Source: Sulfurospirillum halorespirans DSM 13726
GTDB lineage: Bacteria > Campylobacterota > Campylobacteria > Campylobacterales > Sulfurospirillaceae
DNA length: 64,000 nucleotides
Reading direction: 5' to 3'
Assembly (NCBI RefSeq): GCF_001723605.1
Contig: NZ_CP017111.1
Location: 992,001-1,056,000 of the forward strand
Positions 37,755-45,302 of the stretch are shown one piece after another. Made by a program: the position numbers and the translations under genes. A model generated the notes under the pieces. It saw only the letters and a list, made by a program, of their open reading frames with translations, had not been told where the DNA came from and did not search any database. The stretch's first letter is position 1, and every line of letters starts with the position of its first letter.

Positions 37755-38950
37755 TGTTTATAATCTTTATTAATAAGGCTTTCATATAGATTAATACTTG
37801 TATCAGCATCAATCGCTTTGTCTTTAAGCCACTTAGCATAATGTTCAAACAACATCTTTAAATCGCTATGTCCTAAGATATTCGCGATCTGTTGCGGTGT
37901 AAAAGCATTACTCTCAAGCGCTAGTACAGCAAACGTATGGCGGCAATTCTTGATATCTCTATATTCGACTCCACAATCTAAAAGAAGCTTATACCATTTT
38001 GTATTTTGTTTAATGGACTTGCCGTCTTTTATGATCTGTCTGGTCCCTCGAATATCTTTTATATCCTCCAAATTATTTCCATCCTCTTTTGAAAAAAGCC
38101 AAAGAGAATGTTTACGCCTAGCTTCTGCAACTAAACGTTCAATATGCAACATAGCACCAGTAAAGATAGGAATTATACGCTTACGATAAGCTGTCTTTGT
38201 TCCTTTTACCTTTGATTTAGTTACGTTACGGCGAATTTTAATAGTACGTCGCTGTAAATCAATATCTCCGACTTGTAATCCAAGGATCTCTGCCGGTGAC
38301 ATTCCCTCGTTAAAAGCTATGCCTAAATAATTGTGTAGCAATGAGCCATATTGTGTATCTTGAGCTCTTATCATCAAAAGATTGACTTCTTCTTTTGAGA
38401 AAGGTCTAATCTCCTCTAAATCACGATTTTTTCGCTCATGCAGTTTGATGTCAAACGTGATATTGCGATCAATCAATCCGGCATCAACTGCTACATCGAA
38501 TATTCCATGAAAAACACGCAAGTATTTATTTTTGGTGCTTTTGTCTAGGGACTTACCTGTTTTTACGTTGGTGAGCGGGCCAAGATACTGTTTGATATCC
38601 AATTTAGTGATAGTTCGGATATCTTTTTTACCAAATTCAGCCAAAATACGATTTGTGCGATACTCGATATTTTGATAGTCCTCCCAGACCTCGTAATTTT
38701 TCAAAAAGATATTTGCAAAATAGTTAAACTCTTTAGATTTAACCATTGTACGTTTACTATCTTCAATCCTACGCGCTAACCATGCCGGTAAAAACTTACT
38801 TTGCATATAAGCAAGTGTTTTTTCAGCTTTTTTAACGCCTGTACTTTCTTCATACTTTGATATAGAGCCATCGGCCTTGGTTACAAAATAGCGTATATAC
38901 CAAAATTTACGATCTGAGCGATTTAAGATAATCGCTCTTATATCTTGCAT
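37742..38950 (-). CDS. int: Tyrosine recombinase (island integrase)
   Basis: About 402 residues with an N-terminal SAM-like core-binding domain and a C-terminal catalytic domain. Box II shows KNCRHTFAVLAL (Arg present, His replaced by Lys), then ILGHSD and the nucleophile Tyr in HYAKWL. Box I reads NEGMSPAEILGL, where most integrases have GxR; a Ser occupies the expected Arg position (codon TCA, checked in the DNA). Adjacent to the tRNA and oriented toward it. It should integrate and, with the downstream Xis-like protein, excise the island. Confidence 0.88.
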   Translation of the reverse strand: MQDIRAIILNRSDRKFWYIRYFVTKADGSISKYEESTGVKKAEKTLAYMQSKFLPAWLARRIEDSKRTMVKSKEFNYFANIFLKNYEVWEDYQNIEYRTNRILAEFGKKDIRTITKLDIKQYLGPLTNVKTGKSLDKSTKNKYLRVFHGIFDVAVDAGLIDRNITFDIKLHERKNRDLEEIRPFSKEEVNLLMIRAQDTQYGSLLHNYLGIAFNEGMSPAEILGLQVGDIDLQRRTIKIRRNVTKSKVKGTKTAYRKRIIPIFTGAMLHIERLVAEARRKHSLWLFSKEDGNNLEDIKDIRGTRQIIKDGKSIKQNTKWYKLLLDCGVEYRDIKNCRHTFAVLALESNAFTPQQIANILGHSDLKMLFEHYAKWLKDKAIDADTSINLYESLINKDYKQVTV

Positions 38951-38988
38951 ATTCTTCCTCCTTGGGTTACAAAAGAGGATTTTGAACT

Positions 38989-39001
38989 ACTGACAAATAA
39001 C
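38989..39001. repeat. 13-bp site repeated inverted at the right island end
   Basis: ACTGACAAATAAC lies in the int-xis gap. Its exact reverse complement is at 58,569-58,581, between the right arm repeat and attR. Candidate Xis or accessory-protein binding site. Confidence 0.45.
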
Positions 39002-39010
39002 ATAGTTATT

Positions 39011-39247
39011 TTATCTTTTTTGTGAGCGCGATAAAAGCTCGTCAAGCTCATTGTCAATATGATTGCCTTTCATCCAATTAATTAGTGCATCGATATCCCA
39101 AAGAATCGCTTTTTTGGTTTTAGAAGGAGAGGGTGGTATAACGTAATGAATACCCTCAATTAGCTCTTTTCCCATGCGCTTTGTAAAATAATCATCACTT
39201 AAATCAAAAATATCTTTGAGGTTTTTTGTTTGCTTGAATGTTGTCAT
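39011..39247 (-). CDS. Excisionase-like small DNA-binding protein
   Basis: A 78-residue protein with a winged-helix excisionase/AlpA pattern: LSDDYFTKRMGKELIEGIHYVIPP and KKAILWDIDALINWMKG. It is placed between the DUF4373 gene (ATGA overlap) and the integrase on the same strand, the usual position for Xis. It probably directs excision or represses an early promoter. The assignment rests on size, pattern and position. Confidence 0.7.
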   Translation of the reverse strand: MTTFKQTKNLKDIFDLSDDYFTKRMGKELIEGIHYVIPPSPSKTKKAILWDIDALINWMKGNHIDNELDELLSRSQKR

Positions 39248-40107
39248 GACGCGCTCTTTTGGTGATTGAAATTTTGAACTAGCTTGTAAAATTCTTCCTG
39301 ACCAAGATATAAAAACTCAAAATCCTCAAAAAGAATTTTAAATGCACCATCTTTTTTTAATTTTTCAACTTGAAGAATAGTTTTTTTAATAACGTTATTT
39401 GAGAATACACAGCCACGTAATTTATCAAGAAGCTCTTTTTCCCTGCCCTCAGAAATTTTTTGTTTCCATTCTTCAAAATCTCTTAAAAATTCAGGGTTAT
39501 TTTGAATAAATAGCTCTTTTAATTTTGTTTTATATGCACTACGTGAAACTATTTCTTTTTTCGAATTTTGTATGATAGATTCACAAAACATATCAAGCTC
39601 TTGTTCTGTTGTGTTGTTATTAATTAAATTATTGTCTAATACGTTGTTGTGTTCTGTTATAGCTTGAGGGTTGCTCAAGCCACCCTTAGTTGAGTCTTGA
39701 GGACTAAAGCCTAATAGCGCTGCTTCTTGTGCAGCTAATTTTTCTTTTTTTGCTTGAGCACCTTTTTTCCCGCTCTCACTTGCAAGTTGTCTTTTTTCAT
39801 CCCATTTTTGCATTCTACGCAGAAGCGAAGGTGAAAAAAAGAATTGGTCACCGTCTATCGTAAATAAATCATAAGATTCGATGACAACACGCATTTTTTG
39901 CGATGTTGTGTTGTAGCGTCTGGCAAGTGCATCAACTGCTTTTAATTGTAATTTATAGCCCTTTTGAGCACGTAGAGTCTCAATAAGAACCCAAAATATG
40001 CCAAAACCTTCAAGGCCAAGCTCATCAATTAAAAGAATGATTTTGGGATCATCTTTTGCATTACAGTCGTGACTAAACCATAATTGATTATCTTTTTCTT
40101 CGCTCAT
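39244..40107 (-). CDS. DUF4373-type replication-associated protein
   Basis: About 287 residues. The N-terminal 110 residues follow the Lin1244/DUF4373 pattern (WFSHDCNAKDDPKIILLIDELGLEGFGIFWVLIETLRAQ), a winged-helix domain of phage and plasmid replisome organisers. The C-terminal part is Lys/Glu-rich and unassigned. GAGGAT precedes ATG 40,107. It may start autonomous replication after excision. It is part of a minus-strand early operon (40,727 to 37,742). Confidence 0.7.
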   Translation of the reverse strand: MSEEKDNQLWFSHDCNAKDDPKIILLIDELGLEGFGIFWVLIETLRAQKGYKLQLKAVDALARRYNTTSQKMRVVIESYDLFTIDGDQFFFSPSLLRRMQKWDEKRQLASESGKKGAQAKKEKLAAQEAALLGFSPQDSTKGGLSNPQAITEHNNVLDNNLINNNTTEQELDMFCESIIQNSKKEIVSRSAYKTKLKELFIQNNPEFLRDFEEWKQKISEGREKELLDKLRGCVFSNNVIKKTILQVEKLKKDGAFKILFEDFEFLYLGQEEFYKLVQNFNHQKSAS

Positions 40108-40109
40108 TT

Positions 40110-40727
40110 TTAATCCTCAAAATCATTTATTTTAAGGATTTCTTCGGTTTCTTCAAAATCTAAAACCTCTTGGAAAGCCCCTTTTTTTAGGGCTTTTGTA
40201 AATTCTACCGCGGCACCAATGTGGACTATCTGGGCTTTTTGAAAATCTTTTTTTTGTTGAATATTTTCATCATTTTGGAATTGGCAAACTGCACTAATGT
40301 TGATGCGGACATCTTGGGAAATTTGAAAATTATGATTTTGCCAATATGTCCAAGCGGCACTTGCAATAATATCTGCAATTACAGGGAGATCCCCCGCTTC
40401 AGCAGCTTCTATAAGGCGCTTATCCCGTCCATTTATACGTCGATTCTCAATGTTTTCCAATGCCAAAAAAAGAGGTTTTTGAATTTCTGTTAAACAAACT
40501 TCACGGTCAGCATCACCTGCATTTAAGGGGTTGGCAATGAAATTTTTACCATTCGAATGGATTTCGACCCATTTTGACAATTCTTCAAAAGTGTCTATAA
40601 AAGCTAATTTTTGCAAGATATTTTTTTGTTTCGCAAGCGAAACACCTAATTTTTTTATTGAAAAAATGTTAAAATCACCCCTACCTGATAAGGTAGGGAG
40701 ATTATCGACTGTGGTCGGGAAGCTCAT
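40110..40727 (-). CDS. Unknown island protein, first gene of the early operon
   Basis: A 205-residue soluble protein with AAGGAG before its ATG. I do not recognise a domain. The middle (RDKRLIEAAEAGDLPVIADIIASAAWTYW) is helical, and the C-terminus is acidic (DFEETEEILKINDFED). It is 2 bp upstream of the DUF4373 gene, and its promoter faces the divergent regulator across twin operators. A replication or early regulatory role is plausible from position only. Confidence 0.65.
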   Translation of the reverse strand: MSFPTTVDNLPTLSGRGDFNIFSIKKLGVSLAKQKNILQKLAFIDTFEELSKWVEIHSNGKNFIANPLNAGDADREVCLTEIQKPLFLALENIENRRINGRDKRLIEAAEAGDLPVIADIIASAAWTYWQNHNFQISQDVRINISAVCQFQNDENIQQKKDFQKAQIVHIGAAVEFTKALKKGAFQEVLDFEETEEILKINDFED

Positions 40728-40743
40728 CGGGATCTCCTTTTTG

Positions 40744-40763
40744 TAATATTACTATAATATTAC
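40744..40763. promoter_or_regulatory. Twin operator in the divergent promoter region
   Basis: TAATATTAC occurs twice, 11 bp apart, about one helical turn (40,744-40,752 and 40,755-40,763); each contains the palindrome TAATATTA. It sits between the divergent early operon and the helix-turn-helix gene, so it is a likely repressor site governing a lysogeny-like switch. Confidence 0.6.
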
Positions 40764-40793
40764 ACTATCCAAAGTGGCATGTCAAGGAAAAAT

Positions 40794-41507
40794 GTGAACA
40801 AAATTGAAATTAATGTTGATACAATTACCTATGAATTTTTGGTAAACCAGGCTAAACAGCTTGACCTATCACTATCTTTACTCTGTCAACATATTCTTAC
40901 ATCACATGCACTTGCATTTACTCATAAATTATCTGATGAAACAAGATTTATCAAACAGCAAATAAAGGAACCTAATGAAGAAAATCGTGAACTGAAAGAA
41001 ATTATGGTTGCCTATCAAATAACACAATTAGATATGGCTTCTTATTTAAAAATATCACAAACAGCAGTGAGCTTATACCTTTCTGCTAAAAAAGAAAATG
41101 CTCTTATTAAAAAGCATTTAGATCAATTGGGCATAGACAAATTTTTAATGAAAATTTTCAAACATAAACATTTGTCTTTTACAGAAAATGAAGTTAGAGT
41201 TGACTTTAATCCAAGCTTTTCGAATTATATGTATAAAGAGTCTTCTTCATATGAAATTGTAAAAAACTGGTCAGAATCAAAAAAAATACTTTTTAGCTAT
41301 ATTATAAGCCTTGATTATATTGATGAAGAGGGAGAATCAATTGCTAAAGAAAAAATTTTTGAAGCAATAGACAATACTCCCAAAACTTGTGAAAATGAAC
41401 TTACAAAAGCAGAAAAAGAAGGGCTTGATACGTACATAAGTATTTTACGATATTGCTTTGAAACCAACCCTTTATCTCCTCCTACACTTGGCGCAAGCCC
41501 TTTTTAA
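40794..41507 (+). CDS. Helix-turn-helix regulator of the island
   Basis: About 237 residues from GTG 40,794, preceded by AAGGA with 6-nt spacing; an in-frame ATG at 40,779 has a weaker site. The N-terminus is basic. A central helix-turn-helix is seen in YQITQLDMASYLKISQTAVSLYLSAKKE, followed by an unassigned C-terminal domain. It is the only plus-strand gene of the early region and faces the int-rep operon across twin operators, as a phage or satellite repressor would. The 3' end overlaps the convergent gene by 26 bp. Confidence 0.7.
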   Translation: MNKIEINVDTITYEFLVNQAKQLDLSLSLLCQHILTSHALAFTHKLSDETRFIKQQIKEPNEENRELKEIMVAYQITQLDMASYLKISQTAVSLYLSAKKENALIKKHLDQLGIDKFLMKIFKHKHLSFTENEVRVDFNPSFSNYMYKESSSYEIVKNWSESKKILFSYIISLDYIDEEGESIAKEKIFEAIDNTPKTCENELTKAEKEGLDTYISILRYCFETNPLSPPTLGASPF

Positions 41508-41691
41508 TTGCATATTTATAATAGTTTGATAATCCTAATTTAAAATCTTCAGGCAAGTGGCTATTCACAATCAATCTTATATTAGGAATAGTAACACCAA
41601 GATCTATTAATTTTTTTATCTCTTCATAATGGTCGTCTAATATACTTTTCCCCCATTTAATTTTTGGTCTTACAAGTTGTACATTTTCCAT
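41482..41691 (-). CDS. Small unknown protein of the AAACGAATAGT gene set
   Basis: 69 residues from ATG 41,691, chosen because AGGAG lies 6 nt upstream; the open frame extends to 41,763, but its upstream part covers the shared promoter-like motif. The sequence PKIKWGKSILDDHYEEIKKLIDLGVTIPNIRLIV suggests a small helical DNA-binding protein (KI.WGK and a helix-turn-helix-like segment). Function unknown. It overlaps the end of the convergent regulator gene by 26 bp. Confidence 0.6.
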   Translation of the reverse strand: MENVQLVRPKIKWGKSILDDHYEEIKKLIDLGVTIPNIRLIVNSHLPEDFKLGLSNYYKYAIKKGLRQV

Positions 41692-41729
41692 TTTTAACTC
41701 CTGAATTTTATTTATATCTACTATTCGTT

Positions 41730-42293
41730 TTAAATCTGAAACTTTCTCTTCTTTAATGTGCAATACTTGGCATAATTGACAATATCTTCCAAATCATCAC
41801 TATCAAATATAGCTTTACCATCAGCATATTCTTCTAATAAAGCCATTTCAACATTATCGGCTTTACAGGTAACGATAAAATCTGTAAAAGTAATATCAGC
41901 TTTAACATAATCCCAAAATTGTTCATGATCACTTGCGATAACCATTTGTGGAGCAATAACATTAATGCTAAATTCAAATAGCTTTTTAGACGTCTCAAAT
42001 AAGAGAATATCAGTGATTGAATTTCCAACATAGAGTAAACATATCACATTTAATTTCATACTTTTGAGATACTGTAAAAACTCATTGGCTGCTTCAATAA
42101 ACTGCAGGTTTTTGGAATGACTCTTAAAGCTGGAATATCTCACATACCGCTCAATACTCAGTGGTGTTTGATGAAGGAAAGCAGACAAGCACTTAGCGAT
42201 AATTCTATCGCTAAGTAAAATTGCTTTCAATGTGTCATAACACGCCATAGCCTCCAAATGTATTACTTCTTTATGCTTTACTATAGTCATCAT
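41730..42293 (-). CDS. Unknown island protein
   Basis: A 187-residue protein, no recognised domain. The middle alternates beta-like segments (MKLNVICLLYVGNSITDILLF, MVIASDHEQFWDYV, DFIVTCKADNVEM), which could be a Rossmann-like or PIN-like fold; Asp residues (VGNSITD, ADITFTD, FDSDDLED) are present but no motif is decisive. It follows the CxxC membrane-protein gene by 3 bp, so the two are one operon. Confidence 0.6.
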   Translation of the reverse strand: MMTIVKHKEVIHLEAMACYDTLKAILLSDRIIAKCLSAFLHQTPLSIERYVRYSSFKSHSKNLQFIEAANEFLQYLKSMKLNVICLLYVGNSITDILLFETSKKLFEFSINVIAPQMVIASDHEQFWDYVKADITFTDFIVTCKADNVEMALLEEYADGKAIFDSDDLEDIVNYAKYCTLKKRKFQI

Positions 42294-42296
42294 CTT

Positions 42297-42614
42297 TTAT
42301 CTCACTTGCATTTTAGAACGATAGAGTTCTGTACCACAATGACGGCAGATATGGCTATGGATTAAATAATGGTATGTAAAAGCGATTTGTTTCATGTATA
42401 TATTAGAAGTATTGCAATGATAACAATAAACCTTTCCATGACGTACCAAATGAGGGTAGCGTTGTTCATACTCTTTTAAAGTACATTCATCAGCCATATG
42501 TTCTATTTGTTTAGTATAGAATCGATTCATGACAATAATGAGTAATGCGATCACACCTATGAGGACAATAACACCAATGAATATATAATCAAAATGATCT
42601 TCTTTTAAAAACAT
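42297..42614 (-). CDS. Single-pass membrane protein with a zinc-ribbon-like tail
   Basis: A 105-residue protein. One N-terminal membrane helix (IFIGVIVLIGVIALLIIVM) is followed by a cytoplasmic domain with CYHC and CRHC pairs about 30 residues apart, a likely zinc ribbon, with several His between. AAAAGGAG precedes the ATG, and the shared AAACGAATAGT motif lies 30 nt upstream of it. Function unknown. Confidence 0.65.
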   Translation of the reverse strand: MFLKEDHFDYIFIGVIVLIGVIALLIIVMNRFYTKQIEHMADECTLKEYEQRYPHLVRHGKVYCYHCNTSNIYMKQIAFTYHYLIHSHICRHCGTELYRSKMQVR

Positions 42615-42644
42615 GGAAACTCCTTTTATTTTTTAACGTATATG

Positions 42645-42655
42645 ACTATTCGTTT
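42645..42655 (-). promoter_or_regulatory. Shared upstream motif AAACGAATAGT (copy before the CxxC gene)
   Basis: Read on the minus strand, CGAATAGTCATATAC is shared with the copy at 43,779. Other copies are at 41,720-41,730, 43,019-43,029, 43,779-43,789, 48,665-48,675 and, with one added C, 51,992-52,003. The distance to the next ATG is 28-30 nt in four of six cases. Confidence 0.6.
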
Positions 42656-42695
42656 GAAAATTAGGAGAGATCTCACATCTCTCCAACATATGTGT

Positions 42696-42977
42696 CTAAT
42701 GCTCAAAATCAATAATAAAATCAGGCTCAATTTGAGAAAGGATTACACGCTCAAGCAACGTCTCTCTTCGTTTAATTCTCATCTTGGATTTATCGTACAT
42801 GTTAATCACCGCACTGTCATCGCTTGGCGCACCGATGAAGAAAAATTGTGGAAACTCTTTTTCTAGCTTCATGCAAAATTTATCAATATCTTTTACGCTT
42901 TCGGTTGCTTGGTACAATGCAATATTTTCTTCCGAGAATATCTCCGCAAATAATTGCTCCTCTTGTTGTTCGTCCAT
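42696..42977 (-). CDS. Unknown small acidic island protein
   Basis: A 93-residue, Glu/Asp-rich protein (MDEQQEEQLFAEIFSEENIALYQ) with a possible small alpha-beta core (EFPQFFFIGAPSDDSAVINMYDKSKMRIKRRETLLERV). AAAGGAG precedes the ATG, and AAACGAATAGT lies 41 nt upstream. No domain recognised. Such acidic proteins are sometimes DNA mimics or antitoxins, but nothing here proves it. Confidence 0.6.
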   Translation of the reverse strand: MDEQQEEQLFAEIFSEENIALYQATESVKDIDKFCMKLEKEFPQFFFIGAPSDDSAVINMYDKSKMRIKRRETLLERVILSQIEPDFIIDFEH

Positions 42978-43028
42978 GGGTAACTCCTTTAATTTTTCAG
43001 AAATTTCTTTCTGTTAACACTATTCGTT

Positions 43029-43523
43029 TTATTTTGGGTTACTTTTTGGTTTTAGCTCGGAATAGAAGACACTAAAGCCATAAACGAAGCGCCTGATCTC
43101 TTCTTTTGAGATGTAAAACTCTTTTTTGAGCCACTGGTATGAGATGTACAGAATTATTTTCTTGATCAGTCGTTTCTCAAGCTCTCTTGGTAATTCATTG
43201 ATGATATTGGATTCAATGGTATGCAGTGCCTTTTGGATGCGACGTATCTCTTTTCGATGGATAGATCTTGCATTAGAGAGAATTGAATTTTTAACGGATT
43301 GTGCTGCATCAATAAAACCTTTCTTGATAATGTAGTAATCCACATAATGCAAGGTCATTTTATTGCTGAAGGGAAACATCTCACTTTGGTTCTCAAGACG
43401 TCTTATGAGTTCTTTTTTGATCGTTCCACGAATGATTGTGAGCATATGCGTACCTGTTCTTTCTTCTAATGGATGTTCATCGTTTTGTTCAAACTCTTTG
43501 AATGCTTCTACGTGGTCCTTCAT
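43029..43523 (-). CDS. Unknown helical island protein
   Basis: A 164-residue basic protein, largely helical (IRGTIKKELIRRLENQ, SIHRKEIRRIQKALHTIESNIINELPRELEKRLIKKIILYI). The ribosome site is AAAAGG. No domain recognised. It follows a 230-bp stretch with three iteron-like repeats, and its stop codon overlaps a copy of the shared AAACGAATAGT motif, so each gene of this set seems to have its own promoter. Confidence 0.6.
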   Translation of the reverse strand: MKDHVEAFKEFEQNDEHPLEERTGTHMLTIIRGTIKKELIRRLENQSEMFPFSNKMTLHYVDYYIIKKGFIDAAQSVKNSILSNARSIHRKEIRRIQKALHTIESNIINELPRELEKRLIKKIILYISYQWLKKEFYISKEEIRRFVYGFSVFYSELKPKSNPK

Positions 43524-43542
43524 GGTTTTTCCTTTTGGGTTG

Positions 43543-43690
43543 TAACCCTTTAACCTAATACCTCTAAACTAGTGCTCTATAGGTATTTTTCGCTGTAACC
43601 CTTTAACGTAATACCTGCTAACTAGTCACCTAAAAAGCAGATCGTAACCTTCTAAACATTTACGTTCTACGTATACATACCAAACTAGTA
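43543..43690. repeat. Iteron-like repeats
   Basis: Two 32-bp repeats, 43,543-43,574 and 43,596-43,627, start 53 bp apart and match at 28 of 32 positions (GTAACCCTTTAAC at one end, AACTAGT at the other). A third, degenerate copy spans 43,644-43,690. The 53-bp period is about five helical turns. Candidate iterons of a replication origin or regulator sites. Confidence 0.6.
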
Positions 43691-43778
43691 ACCTTGTTTG
43701 GTACTTTTTGTTCTTGGATGGTTTAGGAAGTGGTGAAGTAAATAGTCATAAAAACTCCTTGTAATTTTGGTGTATATG

Positions 43779-43789
43779 ACTATTCGTTT
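43779..43789 (-). promoter_or_regulatory. Shared motif AAACGAATAGT before the iteron region
   Basis: On the minus strand the motif is followed by CATATACACC and AAGGAG, then an ATG at 43,749 that opens only 8 codons (MTIYFTTS). This leader-like start sits 225 bp upstream of the gene at 43,523. From 43,790 to 44,079 I see nothing further. Confidence 0.5.
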
Positions 43790-44079
43790 TATTTTGGAGG
43801 TGTTTTAAAAAAATGAGGGGGATTTACTTTTCAAGAGTGATTTTTTACGTTCTAAAACCGCCATTCGACTAAACCTGAATTTGAAAGTGACGGTGATTGA
43901 GAAAATGAAAACGGTGATGTTTTACTGAAGGGCTGATTGTGAGTTTATTCCTAGAGCAAGAGTCATCTGAATTTGAGAGTTTATATGCGACTTTAAATAA
44001 CTTATCGTTTTGCTAGGCAAAGATAAATTACAAAATACGTGTGATAAATAGGAATTATTAAAATAAAACTCTCATTTTT

Positions 44080-44132
44080 AATAATCAATATTTGTCCCTA
44101 ATATTGATTATTTGTCCCAATGTGGGTATAAT
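44080..44132 (+). promoter_or_regulatory. Promoter and operator of the IetAS-like operon
   Basis: A perfect 11-bp inverted repeat, AATAATCAATA (44,080-44,090) and TATTGATTATT (44,102-44,112), with TTTGTCCC repeated after each arm, lies just upstream of a TATAAT at 44,127-44,132. The placement at the -35 region suggests repression. Confidence 0.6.
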
Positions 44133-44249
44133 TTATTATCAAATAGAAGAAGAATGTAAAAATTAAAAGTCGTAACATTTGATTAACAAGTAGAGTGCTT
44201 TAAAGCTAGGTTATTTATTTAATTAAAGACCTAAGAAGGGATAAATATT

Positions 44250-45302
44250 ATGAAGAAAAAAAATGTTTTAAATTTAATAAAATATTATGCAGAAAAAAAT
44301 GATGCTGGATTTAGAACCGAAGCTTATGAAATAGCTCGCTATTTCGATAGTATTGGAAATTACCAGCTTTCAGAGTATATCATGGCACTATTATCTGATG
44401 CCAATACGTTTTCACCACAAATGAATGAAGAGGAATCAGCTTTTTTTAAAAAAGTAGAAATATCCAATGAGTCATTACCTCTTCCCGAAAAAATAAAAGA
44501 CAATATTATTGGAATTGTCAATGCGGTTGGACACAATGCAGGTGTAAACAAATTCTTGTTCGAGGGTCCACCAGGAACAGGAAAAACGGAAAGTGTTAAG
44601 CAAATTGCACGAATACTTGAACGTGAACTTTTCATGGTTGAATTTAGTGCGATTGTCGATAGTAAGCTTGGACAGACATCAAAGAACATATCAATTCTAT
44701 TTGATGAAATACGCAATTTAAGAAACCCAAAAAAGGCTATTATTCTATTTGATGAAATTGATGCTATTGCCATTGATAGGATTAATTCTAATGATTTAAG
44801 AGAAATGGGAAGAGCAACATCTGCAGTGTTAAAAGGCTTGGATAACCTTAACGATAATGTCATCTTGATAGCTACTACAAATTTATATAATGCCTTTGAT
44901 AAGGCACTTGTTCGCAGATTCGATTCTATTATTGATTTTAGTCAATACACAAAAGAAGATTTACTCGAGATTGGCGAAATTATATTGAACGAATTTCTAA
45001 ACAAATTTCACTTTGCAGGTAGAAATATGCGGTTATTTAAAAAAATACTTGGACTTTTAGATCCTATTCCTTATCCCGGAGAACTGAAAAATCTAATTAA
45101 ATCTTCGTTGGCTTTTAGCGACCCTAATAGTGAGTACAACTATTTAAAAAGGTTGTATAAAACAGTAACAAAAAATCTTAATGAAAATAATTTAAAAGAG
45201 ATACAAGATAAAGGGTTCACTGTTAGAGAGCTGGAAATATTAACTGGCATCTCAAAAAGCCAAATATCGAGAGAATTAAAGGGAGGATTGTCAAATGAAT
45301 AG
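44250..45302 (+). CDS. ietA: AAA+ ATPase of an IetAS-like system
   Basis: A 350-residue protein. The N-terminal helical part is followed by one AAA+ module: Walker A FEGPPGTGKTES near residue 106, Walker B AIILFDEIDAI near 165, sensor 1 VILIATTN and arginine-finger region ALVRRFDSI. The C-terminal segment TVRELEILTGISKSQISREL is HTH-like. Overlaps the subtilase gene by 8 bp. IetAS pairs (AAA ATPase plus subtilisin-like protease) are known as plasmid-exclusion and antiphage systems; the match rests on pairing, order and motifs. Confidence 0.78.
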   Translation: MKKKNVLNLIKYYAEKNDAGFRTEAYEIARYFDSIGNYQLSEYIMALLSDANTFSPQMNEEESAFFKKVEISNESLPLPEKIKDNIIGIVNAVGHNAGVNKFLFEGPPGTGKTESVKQIARILERELFMVEFSAIVDSKLGQTSKNISILFDEIRNLRNPKKAIILFDEIDAIAIDRINSNDLREMGRATSAVLKGLDNLNDNVILIATTNLYNAFDKALVRRFDSIIDFSQYTKEDLLEIGEIILNEFLNKFHFAGRNMRLFKKILGLLDPIPYPGELKNLIKSSLAFSDPNSEYNYLKRLYKTVTKNLNENNLKEIQDKGFTVRELEILTGISKSQISRELKGGLSNE

